Assembly: GCA_963662155.1 (NCBI GenBank)
Contig: OY759263.1
Span: forward strand, 35,259,179 to 35,323,178
Length of the DNA: 64,000 nucleotides
Reading direction: 5' to 3'
Origin: Lamellibrachia columna
Taxonomy: Eukaryota > Annelida > Polychaeta > Sabellida > Siboglinidae
Numbering within the stretch: position 1 is the stretch's first letter; each line of letters starts with the position of its first letter. The notes under the pieces were generated by a model. That model saw only the letters and a program-made list of their open reading frames with translations, was not told where the DNA came from and ran no database searches. A program made the position numbers and the translations under genes. Positions 44,133 to 56,049 of this stretch are shown piece by piece.

Positions 44133-45358
44133 ACAGTCGTGCGAGGGGGTCAAGAGCGAACTGGATCTCTTTACCGTACCCCCGACTCAGAACAGCATCG
44201 TCGACAGTCGCATAGTAGAACATCAGCCAATGGCTTCTCTGGACTCGGGTGGACCGATAGAATTCCTGATACCCGGATCGGGAGACGATTACCTAGATCT
44301 CGCCAACACGATGCTATACGTCCAGGTGAAGGTGACGCGAGCCAACGGGGACGATCTCCTCTTGGCCCTTCCCGTGGGACCAGTGAATAACTGGCTGCAT
44401 TCGCTGTTCAGTCAAGTCGACGTCTACCTGAACGGTACGCTCGTGACCCTTTCGACCAACACGTACGCGTATCGTGCCTACATAGAGACGCTGCTGAGCT
44501 ACGGCACCGATGCCAAGGACAAGCAGCTAACGGGTCAACTGTGGCACAAGGACATGGCCACTCGCATGAATGCCGTCGAGATAGACGACGGACCCGCGGC
44601 TAACGCAGGGTTCGTGGCTCGACGAGCGAACATTCTACGGAGTCGGGTCGTCGACATGATGGGTCGTCTACACGTGGATCTGTTTCTGCAAGATAAATTC
44701 CTGATCAACGGCGTCGATGTCAAGATACGTCTGGTGCGCAGTAAGCCTGCGTTTGCACTCATGGCTGGCGGAATCAACCCCGATTACAAGATCACCATCG
44801 TCAATGCCACCTTGTTCGCAAAGAAGGCCTCTCTGAATCAAGTATCCGATGCGATCCGTCGACTGTAAGTCGCACACGCACGAGAACCTGTTCCTCGGCA
44901 TCCTGCCGAAACGTCTGGTGCTGTGCTGCATCGATAACGATGCGTACAACGGTGCGTTCGATAAGAATCCGTTTCACGCCAAGAACAACGACATTAACTT
45001 CCTCGCAGTGTACGTGGACGGACGACAGATACCCTCCAAACCTTTCCAGCCCAATTTCGAAGACGACCTCTTCGTCAGGAGCTGCACGAGTCTGTTCACC
45101 TCGACCGGCAAGATTTGGCAGGACGAGGGGAACGGTCTGACTCGCAACGACTTCCGGCACGGCTACACCTTCTTCGGTTTTGATCTGACCCCCGATCATT
45201 GCGATGGTCCCTGCTTCCATCTGGTACAAAAGGGTAACCTGCGCATAGAGCTGCATTTCCGTAACGCGCTGCCGACCACCGTGAACGTCGTCGCCTACGC
45301 CGAATTCGAGTCCGTGCTGGAAATCGACAAGAATCGCAACGTCATCTACGACTACTGA
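44116..45358 (+). pseudogene. Polinton major capsid protein (double jelly-roll), frameshifted
   Basis: ATG 44,116 overlaps the previous gene. The first frame, to a stop at 44,868, holds MTFVHRQSCEGVKSELDLFT, LHSLFSQVDVYLNGTLV and ALMAGGINPDYKITIVN; the second frame, readable from about 44,849, holds HENLFLGILPKRLVLCC, VYVDGRQIPSKPFQPNF and ELHFRNALP to the stop at 45,358. A frameshift and probably a small loss at about 44,850-44,870 separate the two jelly-rolls. It forms the shell in relatives (established for the family). Confidence 0.92.
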
Positions 45359-45359
45359 G

Positions 45360-45863
45360 ATGGACACTCTGCAGATCGACAGACTACTGGCGATGGACCC
45401 GCGCACCAGATCGATATTTCGCGGTGTCGTACCCAAAGACGGACTGTCTACGACAACGACGGACGGCGTCCTGCCTGCGGCCTTCGTGTGCAACACCGAC
45501 GACGGTGACGAGCCGGGCGAACATTGGATAGCGCTGTACCTAGACGCCGACGGACGCGGCGATTACTTCTGCTCGTACGGTCTGCCGCCACGACACGCTG
45601 CGTTCCGCACCTTCATGAAAGAACATTGTTCCGAGTGGACTCGTAATAGCAAGAGACTTCAGAGTCCTCTTTCTAACGTGTGTGGACAATATTGCGTAGC
45701 TTATGTATTGTTTCGTTGTAACGGTTTTCCGACGAGAACTTTTATCAACTTGTTCGGTACCGATTTAGTAGCTAACGATTGCCGCGTGTTTGATTGGGTT
45801 AAACAGTTGCGGCGAGGTAGACTGTACTATCGCACATCGATCGAGCCTCTGGCGCGGTGGTAA
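45360..45863 (+). CDS. Polinton adenain-like cysteine protease
   Basis: 167 residues; ATG one base after the capsid stop. His55 lies in GEHWIALYLD; Cys108 in NVCGQYCVAY with Gln101 seven residues before it, the spacing of the oxyanion Gln and nucleophile in adenain. The position where the family has an acidic residue (YF-D-S-G) is Cys71 here (DYFCSYG), so the triad may be impaired. Polinton proteases mature capsid proteins. The end of the gene (EPLARW, stop) is the seed of the tandem repeat that follows. Confidence 0.9.
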   Translation: MDTLQIDRLLAMDPRTRSIFRGVVPKDGLSTTTTDGVLPAAFVCNTDDGDEPGEHWIALYLDADGRGDYFCSYGLPPRHAAFRTFMKEHCSEWTRNSKRLQSPLSNVCGQYCVAYVLFRCNGFPTRTFINLFGTDLVANDCRVFDWVKQLRRGRLYYRTSIEPLARW

Positions 45864-46275
45864 ACATTCGTAAGCTCGTGACCTCTGGCGTGATGGTAAA
45901 CATCCGTAAGTCGTCTCATCATCATCATCATCGTCATCACTCTCGAGCCTCTGGCGCGGTGATAAACACTCGTAAGCTCGCGACCTCTGGCGTGATGGTA
46001 AACATCCGTAAGTCGTCACTCTCGAGCCTCTGGCGCGGTGGTAAACACTCGTAAGCTCGCGACCTCTGGCGTGATGGTAAACATCCGTAAGTCGTCACTC
46101 TCGAGCCTCTGGCGCGGTGGTAAACACTCGTAAGCTCGTGACCTCTGGCGTGATGGTAAACATCCGTAAGTCATCTCATCATCATCGTCGTCACTCTCGA
46201 GCCTCTGGCGCGGTGGTAAACACTCGTAAGCTCGCGACCTCTGGCGTGATGGTAAACATCCGTAAGTCGTCTTAG
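45843..46275. repeat. 79-bp minisatellite derived from the protease stop region
   Basis: Units start at 45,843, 45,945, 46,024, 46,103 and 46,199 with GAGCCTCTGGCGCGGTGGTA. Each unit is two related half-units (the second GACCTCTGGCGTGATGGTA). Longer spacings are caused by CAT/TCA trinucleotide insertions. The first unit contains the last codons and stop of the protease. Confidence 0.93.
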
Positions 46276-46559
46276 CGATATTACATGCTACCCTCGTTGT
46301 ATCGTCATGCTGTTTGTGTCGTTCACTAAAATACGTGTGCACTCGTACGACATCGTGTTGTGTTCGTTTCCTCGTTTCCTCGTTAGCCTCTTCGAACCCT
46401 GTTAACGACCTTGTTAATGATCACTGCTGCTGCCGTCGCTGCTGCTAACAGACCCTTCGTTCCCTCCCGAAACCCCTCTCCGGCAATCGTATCACCTAGG
46501 AGAGCGCCTCTTGGTGACCGTATCACCCAGGTTCACCTGAAACCTGCATGTCCTTTTAG

Positions 46560-47476
46560 GGTTAGGGTCAGGGTTCACTACAGACGTCAGAATTAGGGTT
46601 ACTAACCCTAACCCTAACTGGCAATCGTATAAGTACAAAAAGTCGGTGATCTTTGATCTTTGACCTTGCCCCGCAGCGCCGTCTGGTAATCAAAACAACA
46701 TGGCAGCAAAACAAGATGGCAGCCTCCATAGAGAGGTCACGTGACATGCAAATGAAGAGCTGTGACGTCGTAAGTCACGTGACGGCTCTCTACCCATCAG
46801 AATCGTCGACACATTTGACCCGTAGCACCCTCTGGTGACGGTATCATCGCAAAACAACATGGCACCAAAACAAGTTGGCAGCCTCCATGGAGAGGTCACG
46901 TGACATGCAAATGAGGAGCTGTGACGTCATAAGTCATGTGACTACTCTCGACCCATCAGAACCGTCGACACGTTTGACCCGTAGCGCCCCTGACGACAAT
47001 ACCACCGCAAAAAAAAAATGTATCGGGGGCGATAATAGGGATGACACGTTGCGCCCTCTGGCGACGGTTTCACCACAAAAGGGTGTAATTTATGCAAATT
47101 TATGCAAATTTATGCAAATGAGCTGTGACGTCATAGGTCACGTCACGGCTCTCGACCAATCAGAACAGTCGAAACTAGGTCACAAACCGCCGACACAATT
47201 GACCCGTAGCGCCCCCTGGTGACGGATTCTCCACAAAAGGGTGCAATATATTCTAATTTATGCAAATATAGACGTCATGAATCCCTGTGGCGCCCCCTGG
47301 TGGTGAAACTCGACCAATCAGAAAGAGCCCAAAAATATTACCATTTGAGCGATAATAGGGGATTAAACGGTGGCGTCCCTAGCGGCAAAAAGCGCACGAC
47401 CAATCAGAACGCTCCATTTCAAATTTCGACCAAAAGCATACCAAATTTAAGGATTCAAAAAGACACATATACTACT
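46560..47476 (-). repeat. Polinton right terminal inverted repeat
   Basis: Reverse complement of the left repeat. It carries GTCACGTGAC at 46,736, 46,774 and 46,895, CTCF-like sites at 47,208-47,222 and 47,289-47,303, and TTAGGG-like sequence at 46,558-46,620. 46,276-46,559 between the minisatellite and this repeat holds only a small GCTGCT-rich patch and no gene. Confidence 0.92.
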
Positions 47477-47482
47477 AACGTG
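47477..47482. repeat. Polinton target-site duplication, right copy (AACGTG)
   Basis: Identical to 34,287-34,292 and immediately after the CATATACTACT terminus. Confidence 0.93.
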
Positions 47483-48020
47483 TGCTGAATAATGCCGCCT
47501 GCATTGTGTCACGTATCTTCCCTGCGGGACCATATCACCCGCGTTCTTCGTACATTGCATTATTGGCTGCCTGTCAAGTACCGTGTGCAGTTAAGGCTGT
47601 TGACACTGATTTATAAAGTAGTGCACAATGGAGGACCATCTTACATACATACATGCTCACACAATACAACCCACAAAGGAAACTTCGCTCTGAGAACCAG
47701 TTGCTGCTTGAAGTGCGTTTGTCCAGGACGCAGCTGGGGGACAGAGCCTTCTCCGTTGCTGTCCCCACATAGTGGAACAATATTCCACTTGTTCTTCGCC
47801 AGGTTCTCTCGGCTGATCTCGGCTGATGCCTTCAGAAACAACTGAAGACATACTTGTTCACTCGTGCATTTTATATTAAATTAGCTGGAGTTTAATTGAT
47901 TTCAACAGTTTTAGTGATAGTTTGTGTTTGAATGAACAGGTCTGCCAGGACTTGACGCACAAAGAACTTTGAGCGGTCTCAAGGACCGGATACAGCGCTA
48001 TAGAAGAAGTTATTTTTATG
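47483..48020 (+). pseudogene. 3' part of the LINE split by the Polinton
   Basis: Pieces read NNAACIVSRIF, LLTLIYKVVHNGG, then NPQRKLRSENQLLLEVRLSR and GDRAFSVAVP, WNNIPLVLRQ and QLKTYLFTRAFY, the C-terminus of an L2/CR1-like RT, with frameshifts. The 3' UTR has GAATGAACAGGTCTGCCAGG and GCGCTATAG, shared with the SINEs of this window. Confidence 0.85.
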
Positions 48021-48726
48021 TTGTTTTATCTGATAACACGGATTATATCTACTTGTAACAGAAGACCCCGCTAATGATAGCAAACGATCGTGTGGCTTGG
48101 GAAAGTGCGATACGATCTGTTTCTCTATGAAAAAGCCAACATGAATACCTCACTAAGGTCTATACAGTTAGTTGTTACCGCTCACTTATCTTGTACTTTA
48201 GGGCACACTGTAACAGAGCACGACTTTTCTGGCAATGCCCAGCACATGTGAGTCACGTACAACCATCAGGGGATAAAAATTACTTTGGTAAAACGAAACA
48301 ATGTGTCAAAGTCAGTTGCAACGAGTCAATGTATTCGTATATGCGTCTCCACCCTTACGTTAATGGCGCGTAAACATTCTTTTGATTTGTATATTATATA
48401 GTTGTCAACGTGGTACGAGTGTAATATTACACTGCACCTACAAAACCCTTCCCACCGGCTAATGAGGCGGTTCGTACATACCTACCTTTGGGGTAACATT
48501 CTGACAGCATATTTTTACTGACTAGTATGACCAGAAATTTGTTTGTTTTTTATAGTTGTAGTGCAACTTTGAGGTTAAATTCAATAAGTGTCCAGGTAGA
48601 GACTGTAGACCAGGTAGATTATTGTAAGACTATTTGCTTCTACATTTTTACGCTAGAAGTGACCTTTTTAGGCCAAAATCAAAAATAAAGTTGGTGAGAT
48701 GTGTTATTTCCTTTGGCATAAACACC
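48021..48726. other. No gene; holds one copy of a diverged repeat
   Basis: About 48,195-48,330 resembles about 50,260-50,430 (shared ACACATGTGAGTCAC-type phrase, CATCAGGGGATAAA against AATCAGGGTACC, AAACGAAACAATGTG against AAACGAAACAATATG). Function unknown. Confidence 0.4.
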
Positions 48727-49163
48727 AGTGGAGTGGAGTGGAGGGGCGTGGGGTGGCGTGGGGTGGGGTCGGGTCGGGTCGGGTCGGGTGGGGGGTGGGG
48801 GTGGGGTGGGGTGGGGTGTAATGGAGTGGAGTGGGGTGGAGTAGAGTGGCGTGGGTTGGACTGGAGTGAACGAAGTTGCCTTACACTTCGAAACAGTGGA
48901 GTGGAGTGGAGTTGAGTTGAGTGGGGTGGGGTGGGGTGGGGTTGGTTGGGTTGGGCTGGGCTGGGTTGGGTTGGGTTGGGTTGGGTTGGGTGGGGTGGGA
49001 TGGGATGGGATGGGGTGGGGTGGGGTGGGGTGTGGTGGGATGGGATGGGATGGGATGGGATTGGGTGGGGTGGGGTGGGGTGGGGTGTGGTGGGGTGGGG
49101 TGGGGTGGGGTGGGGTGGGGTGTGGTGGGGTGGGGTGGGGTGGGGTGGCGTGGGGTGGAGTGG
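48727..49163. repeat. G-rich (GGGGT-type) minisatellite, quadruplex-prone
   Basis: More than 400 bp of GGGGT, GGGTC, GGTTG and GGATG pentamers on the plus strand. A unique phrase (GTGAACGAAGTTGCCTTACA) at 48,868 recurs at 49,164, so the array contains a duplication of about 296 bp. All frames over it are artefacts. Confidence 0.93.
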
Positions 49164-49193
49164 TGTGAACGAAATTGCCTTACACTTCGAAAC

Positions 49194-51497
49194 AAAACCA
49201 TATTGGACTGGAACCCCGGTCCTGTCGATCGACAGTCCATCGTGTTGAGAGGAGGTATTTGAATTTGACTTTATGTAATAAATTACTCACGATCAAAATT
49301 ACGAAATGCAAAAACAAACGTATTTATCTGGGAAAACAGGCAACATAGATAAGAATAACATCATCCTAATTGTAGTGGAATTAAGATTTTACCATAAATA
49401 TAAGGCTTACTCTAGTCATTCACAGTGGTCACAAAAGGGACCTCGCGTATTTGGTTCAGGTTTTTAAGTGGTTTGATATATTATTTACCGGATCAATTAA
49501 GTTTTGCATCCTAGACACAATGGAAGCACACTGCACGTTTTGTAACGAAAGGCTGCGAAGCGGTCTCACACCCACTCACTGTTAACCAGCATGAGCGTAT
49601 TTCATTGCGAATCAACACGACCTTTCACTACAGCATGTTTACGCTTCACGAAGCTCAAGTCATGGAATAAATTCCATTGGGGGAATTTCTGTCGTCAGCA
49701 AGTCGTTCCAGTGTATATTCATACAGTGTGTGACACTGTGGCATTATGTCAACACTTAGACCGGTAACGTGTTGTTAAGACAAGCATCGTCACAGGACTA
49801 CAATGTATTAGGTATTTTTTTCCAGTTGATAGACAGGTGCGTTTCTTTGTGTTGGTGTGTGTACCGATTGTTAGTTGGTGCTATTTGATCTGCGCTGACC
49901 AATGATTATCTCTGATTATAGTTATTATATCCATTCTTCGGAACCAATGACATCAGCTCGATACATTCTAACTGTACATTTCCCCATCATGTTTTCCTAA
50001 CATTAAAAAAAACATTAATTTATTTATGAATCTTTGCTCATGAAACCCCGTACTGTGACTGGATAATGTTGCATGAACATTATACAAACATAATAAGAAC
50101 ATTTGGTTTACAGAAACTCAGTCGTAGATGTTGGTGAAGATGTAACAAACAATAACTGATAACAACACCTAATCGTCGCTGACGGGGAACGAATCACACA
50201 GGCATATATCGTCAGCTCGGCACACCTCTATTGTAAAAGAGCTCGGCCGTAGGGTATTCTGCTCTTGTAAAAGAGCGCGACTTTCCAGAAAACCAATGTG
50301 GTTTATTGGGTAAACGTGTGGCAACATTCAACACATGTGAGTCACATACAATAATCAGGGTACCATATAATAAATAAGAACATTGATTACTTGTACAAGT
50401 ACCAAACGAAACAATATGTTATAGTCAGCTTTAGTTGTTTCATGCGATAACATTACGATATTACAATTATCCGGGTCAATAGAACAATAGTGAGACGACA
50501 CTCTTCAATTATGCACTACCACTTTTAATCGTTTTCATAAATCAAACAATACAAAATTGTGAAGGGGCAGCTCGGGTCCACATTCTATGGAGGATGTTAA
50601 TATTCTACAATTGAACGGGTCCAAATAATGTACAGAAAATGTAGCACGGGTCCATTTTCCACGGAGCATATATTGTATATGACGCCGGCAAATGAGGTAG
50701 CGTAGCTGAGGTCGTCCGACGTTGTGTCTGGCCGGCGCGCGCCGTCGACAGTGACGGCCTTCGGCAGTCGAGCCTCCGCCATCGGGCAAACCTCCCGTAC
50801 CAATATCCCCGTAGACATAATCCCCCAAGACAAAAATCCCCTTAGATACTTAGATACATATATTCACTCATTTATATATGTTAATGGTGTGTGTCGGGCT
50901 TGCGACCAGACACAACAAACGTCTACTCATATCGTCGCGTGATCTGCAGCGTGAGTCAACATGTCTCAACTGTGTGGTCGGTGTATGAATGGTCATTGCG
51001 AGATCAACACCACTATGTTTACACATTTAACATCGTTCTATTCACACGCGGAATGTTCCATCTAAACATCATGTTCCTGTATTTCGCCCTTGGCATTGAT
51101 GCAACGTTGTTCTACATAACATGGCAGTCAGTACTAGTAGTCTACACAACTCAACTTGATCGCGTGCTGCTAATGTAGTTGAATCAATTGAGCACTGTGT
51201 CGTTGACGGGTTGGTCAGTGAGTTGTAAATGCTACGTGATTACATGCGTTCTTCAAATTGTTGGCTACGCTACTCTACGCCGTAGTATGTAAATTGCACA
51301 TTGTCTTTAAGCCGATAGCTGTGCAGCTTCGGGGCTATGCCAAAGGTATGTAGTCAGCAAGGCAGGCTAGTCATACCCAACAACGCACACGCACGATGGT
51401 GACAATTTGCAAATGGCCAAACTTCGTTGAAATGTCTTTTGGAAGTTGACAGCATTTGTCGCATCCTCCACTTGATTACCGGCGGCATTTTATGACG
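49194..51497. other. No gene seen
   Basis: AT-rich sequence with one copy of the diverged repeat at about 50,260-50,430. The frames at 50,535-50,942 and 50,891-51,178 have no domain or splice context. Confidence 0.45.
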
Positions 51498-51765
51498 ATG
51501 AAAATAACAGCGACAACGGCGACGATAACCAACGCGATGACCCCAACGACAGCGGCGACGATAACCAACGCGATGACCCCAACGACAGCGTCGACGATAA
51601 CCAACGCGATGACCCCAACGACAGCGGCGACGATAATCAACGCGATGACCCCAACGACAACGGCGACAATAACCAACGCGATGACTCCAACGACAACGGC
51701 GACGATAACCAACGCGATGACTCCAACGACAACGGCGACGATAACCAACGCGATGATTCCAACGT
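51498..51765. repeat. 36-bp minisatellite, about seven copies
   Basis: Unit GCGACGATAACCAACGCGAT plus GACCCCAACGACAGCG. Being a multiple of three, it is open in several frames on both strands; a protein is not implied. Confidence 0.93.
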
Positions 51766-52556
51766 ACATCAGTAGTGTATTATTTCAGCAAGAAAAACAC
51801 AATAGTTGTAGTTTACTGAACTGTTAGTTACATAACTGCGCTAATATGGCTGCCGCAATCACACCAGCATCAGCACCAGTAACAATAATGACGAAATCAG
51901 GTCCTACCGTCGTTATTCTAGACAGCAGAACATGTATAGTACATAAGTATTTTTACTAAAGAATGCGTGTAAATGCCCAGGAATTCAAATTGACCCAGCC
52001 ATCACGTGATACCAATCCGCAATCACAAGCTACGCTCACGAAAGACTTAGAATCGTCTGCGGGGAACTACGAGTGAACGCGTCATTCGTATACTGACGTG
52101 GACTGTCACTTTTTTGGTTTGGATAAAAATTGGAGGGCACAACTAACTGCGGGACACCAATTCCGTGTATTTACATCAACAGTCATTCGTTGTACAACCC
52201 AAGCGACATCATCGTATTTCACACGAGTTTCCGACCGTAGGGCCACGTCAACGCTGGATGACGTAATTGCACGAGACGCTTGTGCGATGTTTGATGAAAG
52301 TGATGTCACTTTATGAGTCTTGGTTCAGCTGGACATACGCCTTTTGGATGGACGGAGATATTTAATGGTGTTATTTGTAATTTCTATCGTTGAAGATGTT
52401 TGCATCCGTCGTAATCCATGGCTGGTATTCAATGACAGCCGTGCATTGCCAGTTTTTTCGTGGGACGCCTCCAACTCCTCTGATGTAGATGTCCATCGTA
52501 ATAAAGTCACTACCAAAGATAAATGATGTTCAGTCGCTGTCGACGTCTCTGTCACC
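51766..52556. other. No gene seen
   Basis: Moderate-GC spacer; the frames at 52,098-52,526 show no recognisable domain. Confidence 0.4.
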
Positions 52557-52989
52557 TCAAAACCTCAGGTGCATCAGTGTAGGGTGGAACATAAAAAAAA
52601 AACATAGAACTGTGGATAGTAATCTAGAATCCAATTGGAATCCCATATATTTAACATGAAACAAAATAAAGTAAACACATACTGGCGTATAGTAATACAT
52701 CACACAATTGACAGCTCGCCCACTTGGCAGTGCGAATCCTGTATCAAGGCGTAGTTCATATCACGTTTTCATACGTGTGAAGGGTCGATTTCCCAGTGGA
52801 TCTCGAATAGCCGCTAGGACAGGATTTATCCTGCCTATCATTCATCTCAATGATCTCCTATGTTCGAGGGAGAACGCTCCCTAATTAGCACGGCTAGTTC
52901 ACGATGACAGGAATGCAAGAATTGCTTGCGAAGAAACAACTCCTTCAAAGGTTTTCCCAATACCGGCTAAAGTTATCCATTGACTCAAA

Positions 52990-53510
52990 CAATGATCTAG
53001 TCTACTGAACTATTGGGACGCAGTTTCATCTACCCCCTGTTTACATTTGTAAAACTTTCCGTGTAGTCATCTGCTGTTAAGAGAAACTTAGCCAATAGGG
53101 CTTGCTTAAATTTGGAATAATCCGTCATGTATCTAATGGGGAGGCGGTAGTACACTTCTAACGCTCGGCCCGTTAAAAGACTGCTTAATACTAAAGCATT
53201 ATCCCTCTTTTCCCATCCGGGTCAGATAAGCATCGATACATTCTTCTGCTTCGGGGAACTCGGAAAGTTTGGGCATCTTAATTCCTAGTCTAGAATTATC
53301 CAGACTACGGGTTGAATTATCTAACCCCTCAGCCTTAGCCTTGTCGGCCTCCAAATGCAATGTTGCCATCTCCTTCTCGTGCAACATCTCCAATTTAATT
53401 TTTTTTTTCATTTCTTCCTTAGCGCACTGTTGCTCAAGCGCTCTCTCCTCACGTTGTTGCTCCTGTCGAACAAACTCCTGGAACTCTACCTTCAAATTTA
53501 AACTTCTCAC
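52990..53510 (-). pseudogene. gag remnant of the short LTR element
   Basis: The minus-strand frame 53,199-53,510 has a charged coiled-coil-like stretch (EQQREERALEQQCAKEEMKK) then IKMPKLSEFPEAEECIDAYL, a Ty3/gypsy Gag start. After a frame change the strand reads DNALVLSSLLTGRALEVYY and DYSKFKQALLAKF, the Gag core. No zinc knuckle or polymerase follows. Confidence 0.7.
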
Positions 53511-53639
53511 CTATCTCTACAAGTTGTTGAAAATCCACAATGAAGGAAACGAATCAATATATTCAAATAGTAGCAATCCACGTAATAGTTATGGAAATAC
53601 TCTAGAGGGACCTATGTGTCTACCTCCCACAAACAACTC

Positions 53640-53900
53640 GGCCAACACAGGCCGTATACTAGGATCACAAAGGACCTCCTAGTGATGCATCAATTCTACA
53701 ATGGTGGCTGCAAGGAACTCTCCAATGCAAGAGGCTGACGATTGACCACTTTTATCCACGCATAAACAATTTGGCCGACACGGGACCTTATACTAGGATC
53801 ATAAGAGACCTCCTAGCGATGCATCTATCCAACAATGTTGGCTGCAAGGAAATCTCCAATGCACGAGGCCGACGGGGGACCACTTTTGACTGACTAACAC
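53640..53900. repeat. 134-bp tandem repeat, two copies
   Basis: ACTAGGATCA at 53,658 and 53,792 is followed by closely related sequence including GGCTGCAAGGAA and GACCACTTTT. It lies in the presumed leader of the short LTR element. Confidence 0.75.
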
Positions 53901-54560
53901 ATCTCAACAAGGGACCGTACACTAGTCGACTACACGACTAACTCTGGGACCACTAGCGCATACCTTAACTGTATGCTTACTAGACAATAATTAACAACTG
54001 CAATCACGTTCGTCACCGTCTTCAGTTAATCTTACTGTCAATCGTCGATACAAGTGAATATCTCACTTTAATGAATCAATTAAGTAATGATTCATTCGCC
54101 AGGCTAATAACTTCTTGATTAGGGAAATAAGAATTAATCTAAATTGATTCAACTTAAGGAGATGAATAGCTAGAGGGACCAAGTTTAATTAAATTAACAT
54201 TGCCTTGCCTCTAAGCTAATATCTCCGCCATATATTATACGGTTTGCTATGTTCAAACATTGTGCAACAAAAGTCCCCGCCTTACCCAAATCCCAACGAA
54301 GAACCCCCAGTTTTGGTTCTAGTATTGACGGCGGAGAACAAAATGACTGGTTCTTGTCAAAAGCTCAGGTGTATCAATGTAGGGTGGAACATAAACACAA
54401 CATAGAACCGTGGATAGTAATGGATAATCCAATTGGAATCCCGTTTATTTAATGTGAAATAAAATGAAGTAAACACATAATGGCGTACAGTAATACATCA
54501 CACAATTGACAGCTCAACCTCTTGATAGTGCGAATCCTGTATCAGGGCATAGTTTTGATA

Positions 54561-55800
54561 CGTCAACGAAATGTCACAGTTCCGTGAATCCACGGAAGAA
54601 TGCACTGATATATTATCACGGTGAGGTGTGTTCCACTTCGGTACCTCAATACACGGTCCTATCCTTACTGTCGGATCGGGTCGGCTTGTCCACGAAGCGA
54701 AGCAGCAACGAACGTGGTGACGAACGACGTGACGGCGTGACACGTATGCAGTCAGTCGTGATGGCAGCGGACGTGACGGCGTGTCACGTACGAAGTCAAG
54801 CGTAATGGCAGCGGACGTGACGACCTGGCATGTATGAAGTCAAGCGTGATCACAGCGGACGTGACGGCGTTACACGTATGCTGTCCGGCGTGATGGTAGA
54901 GCGGTCAAGAAGATGACGCTCGTGGCATTGTTGAACAGTAATACAACGAAACTGAACTTACCCACGCGTGGTTCACGCCCCGATAATGTGTATGTGGCGA
55001 CGAATACCAGTGGCACTTGCAAGGCTTGACGCTCCATCAAGTGAAGTTAGGTAGACCTTAAGTCGTCTCGACGGAGAAGAATGTTGACTTGTTGCCTTGA
55101 TGAAGAGTATCTAACTCTTATAGTAGCAATCACAACCCATGTACACAATGTTGGATCGAGTCACTTTAAGATGAAGTTACAACGACAAGACGTGGGCGAA
55201 AATAAATAAATTATCAACTTTACTATTCGAATCTCTGCATTGAGACAGTAAAAACGTTATTAATTGTATCACTCAACTCATACAACGTAATACCTTATAT
55301 TAATAAAACGAATATTCCGAGCTTTCTAGCACTTGTCAGAGGCGTGATTTCGTTTGTCGCTCTTTGCTTGTTTGCAGAACAACAACTCGCTAGTTCATGA
55401 GTTAAAATTCATATACTTTCACTAAGTGCGATTCACAATGATACCATTGTATCCGTCACATACAACCAGTTCTATACTTAATTACTACATACTAAATTTG
55501 ACCATATCAACCGAAAGAATTTTATGCTCAAATGTAATGATATAAATTAACTCAAGTAGTTATACCTTAATCACCAGGTGGCACCTTTGCATTGTGCAAA
55601 TGTCACTCCCTGCAGTGCGTTATATGGCAGCACTATTTGCGTAGACTACCGTACGCTACTGAACAAAGGGGCAAACGATAAATCCAGACTCATTCTCAGA
55701 CCATTTTGTGACAGTCTCCGTGCTTGCCGATCTGAATAGACGACATTGCTATCATCGCGACAGTTCGGACTCAAAAACAACGTCTGAAAAAGCTGCGAAG
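54561..55800. other. No gene; 44-45-bp tandem repeat at 54,735-54,895
   Basis: The phrase GCAGCGGACGTGACG recurs at 54,764 and 54,808, with a variant at 54,853. The remainder is AT-rich without recognised features. Confidence 0.6.
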
Positions 55801-55805
55801 CAAAG

Positions 55806-55968
55806 TGTTGTATCTTGGTGTACGTTGTACGTTGTAATTGCGAAATTACAAGAGACGATGGAGAGAACAAGATTGTTTAATTCAAGATGTCCGACCACTT
55901 CCTTGATCCAAAATAGTAATCCAGCTTCGATCAACGAAACGTGAATTTACAATAATGAGAACACAACA
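55806..55968 (-). repeat. 3' LTR of the Ty3/gypsy element
   Basis: 163 bp, TG...CA type with TGTTGT/ACAACA ends; near-identical to 59,858-60,020. Confidence 0.95.
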
Positions 55969-56049
55969 TATCTCCCTTTGTAGGAATTGAGATAAACGAA
56001 CAGTGAACTGAGATTAATAAACGATGAACATATGTACGCAGTGTGGTCT

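Larger units (their letters stand above)
34293..47476 (+). mobile_element. Polinton/Maverick element, 13,184 bp
   Basis: Starts AGTAGTATATG and ends CATATACTACT (AG...CT ends), flanked by AACGTG on both sides, with long terminal inverted repeats. It encodes all hallmark proteins on the plus strand: polymerase B, packaging ATPase, integrase with chromodomain, minor and major capsid proteins, adenain-like protease and several small conserved proteins. GC content of the interior is higher than that of the flanks. Genes are virus-like in packing, with start-stop overlaps. Frameshifts or stops in at least five genes argue that this copy is no longer autonomous, though some may be sequencing errors. 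Confidence 0.97.
52557..54560 (-). mobile_element. Short LTR retrotransposon remnant (gag only)
   Basis: Direct repeats of about 205 bp at about 52,557-52,762 and 54,357-54,560 (shared TGTAGGGTGGAACATAAA, CCAATTGGAATCCC, ACACAATTGACAGCTC, GCGAATCCTGTATCA) flank a minus-strand gag remnant with no pol. The pattern fits a deleted, non-autonomous gypsy-type element. Exact LTR ends and target duplication were not settled. Confidence 0.65.

Noticed and set aside
45857..46342. His-rich or YECLPPRQR repeat ORFs after the protease
   Set aside because: They are the 79-bp minisatellite read in various frames.
48634..49262. Glycine/tryptophan- or proline-rich proteins
   Set aside because: The G-rich pentamer array is open in all frames; no start context or conserved ends.
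51456..51827. TATITNAMTPT repeat protein
   Set aside because: The 36-bp unit is a multiple of three and open on both strands; no flanking gene structure.
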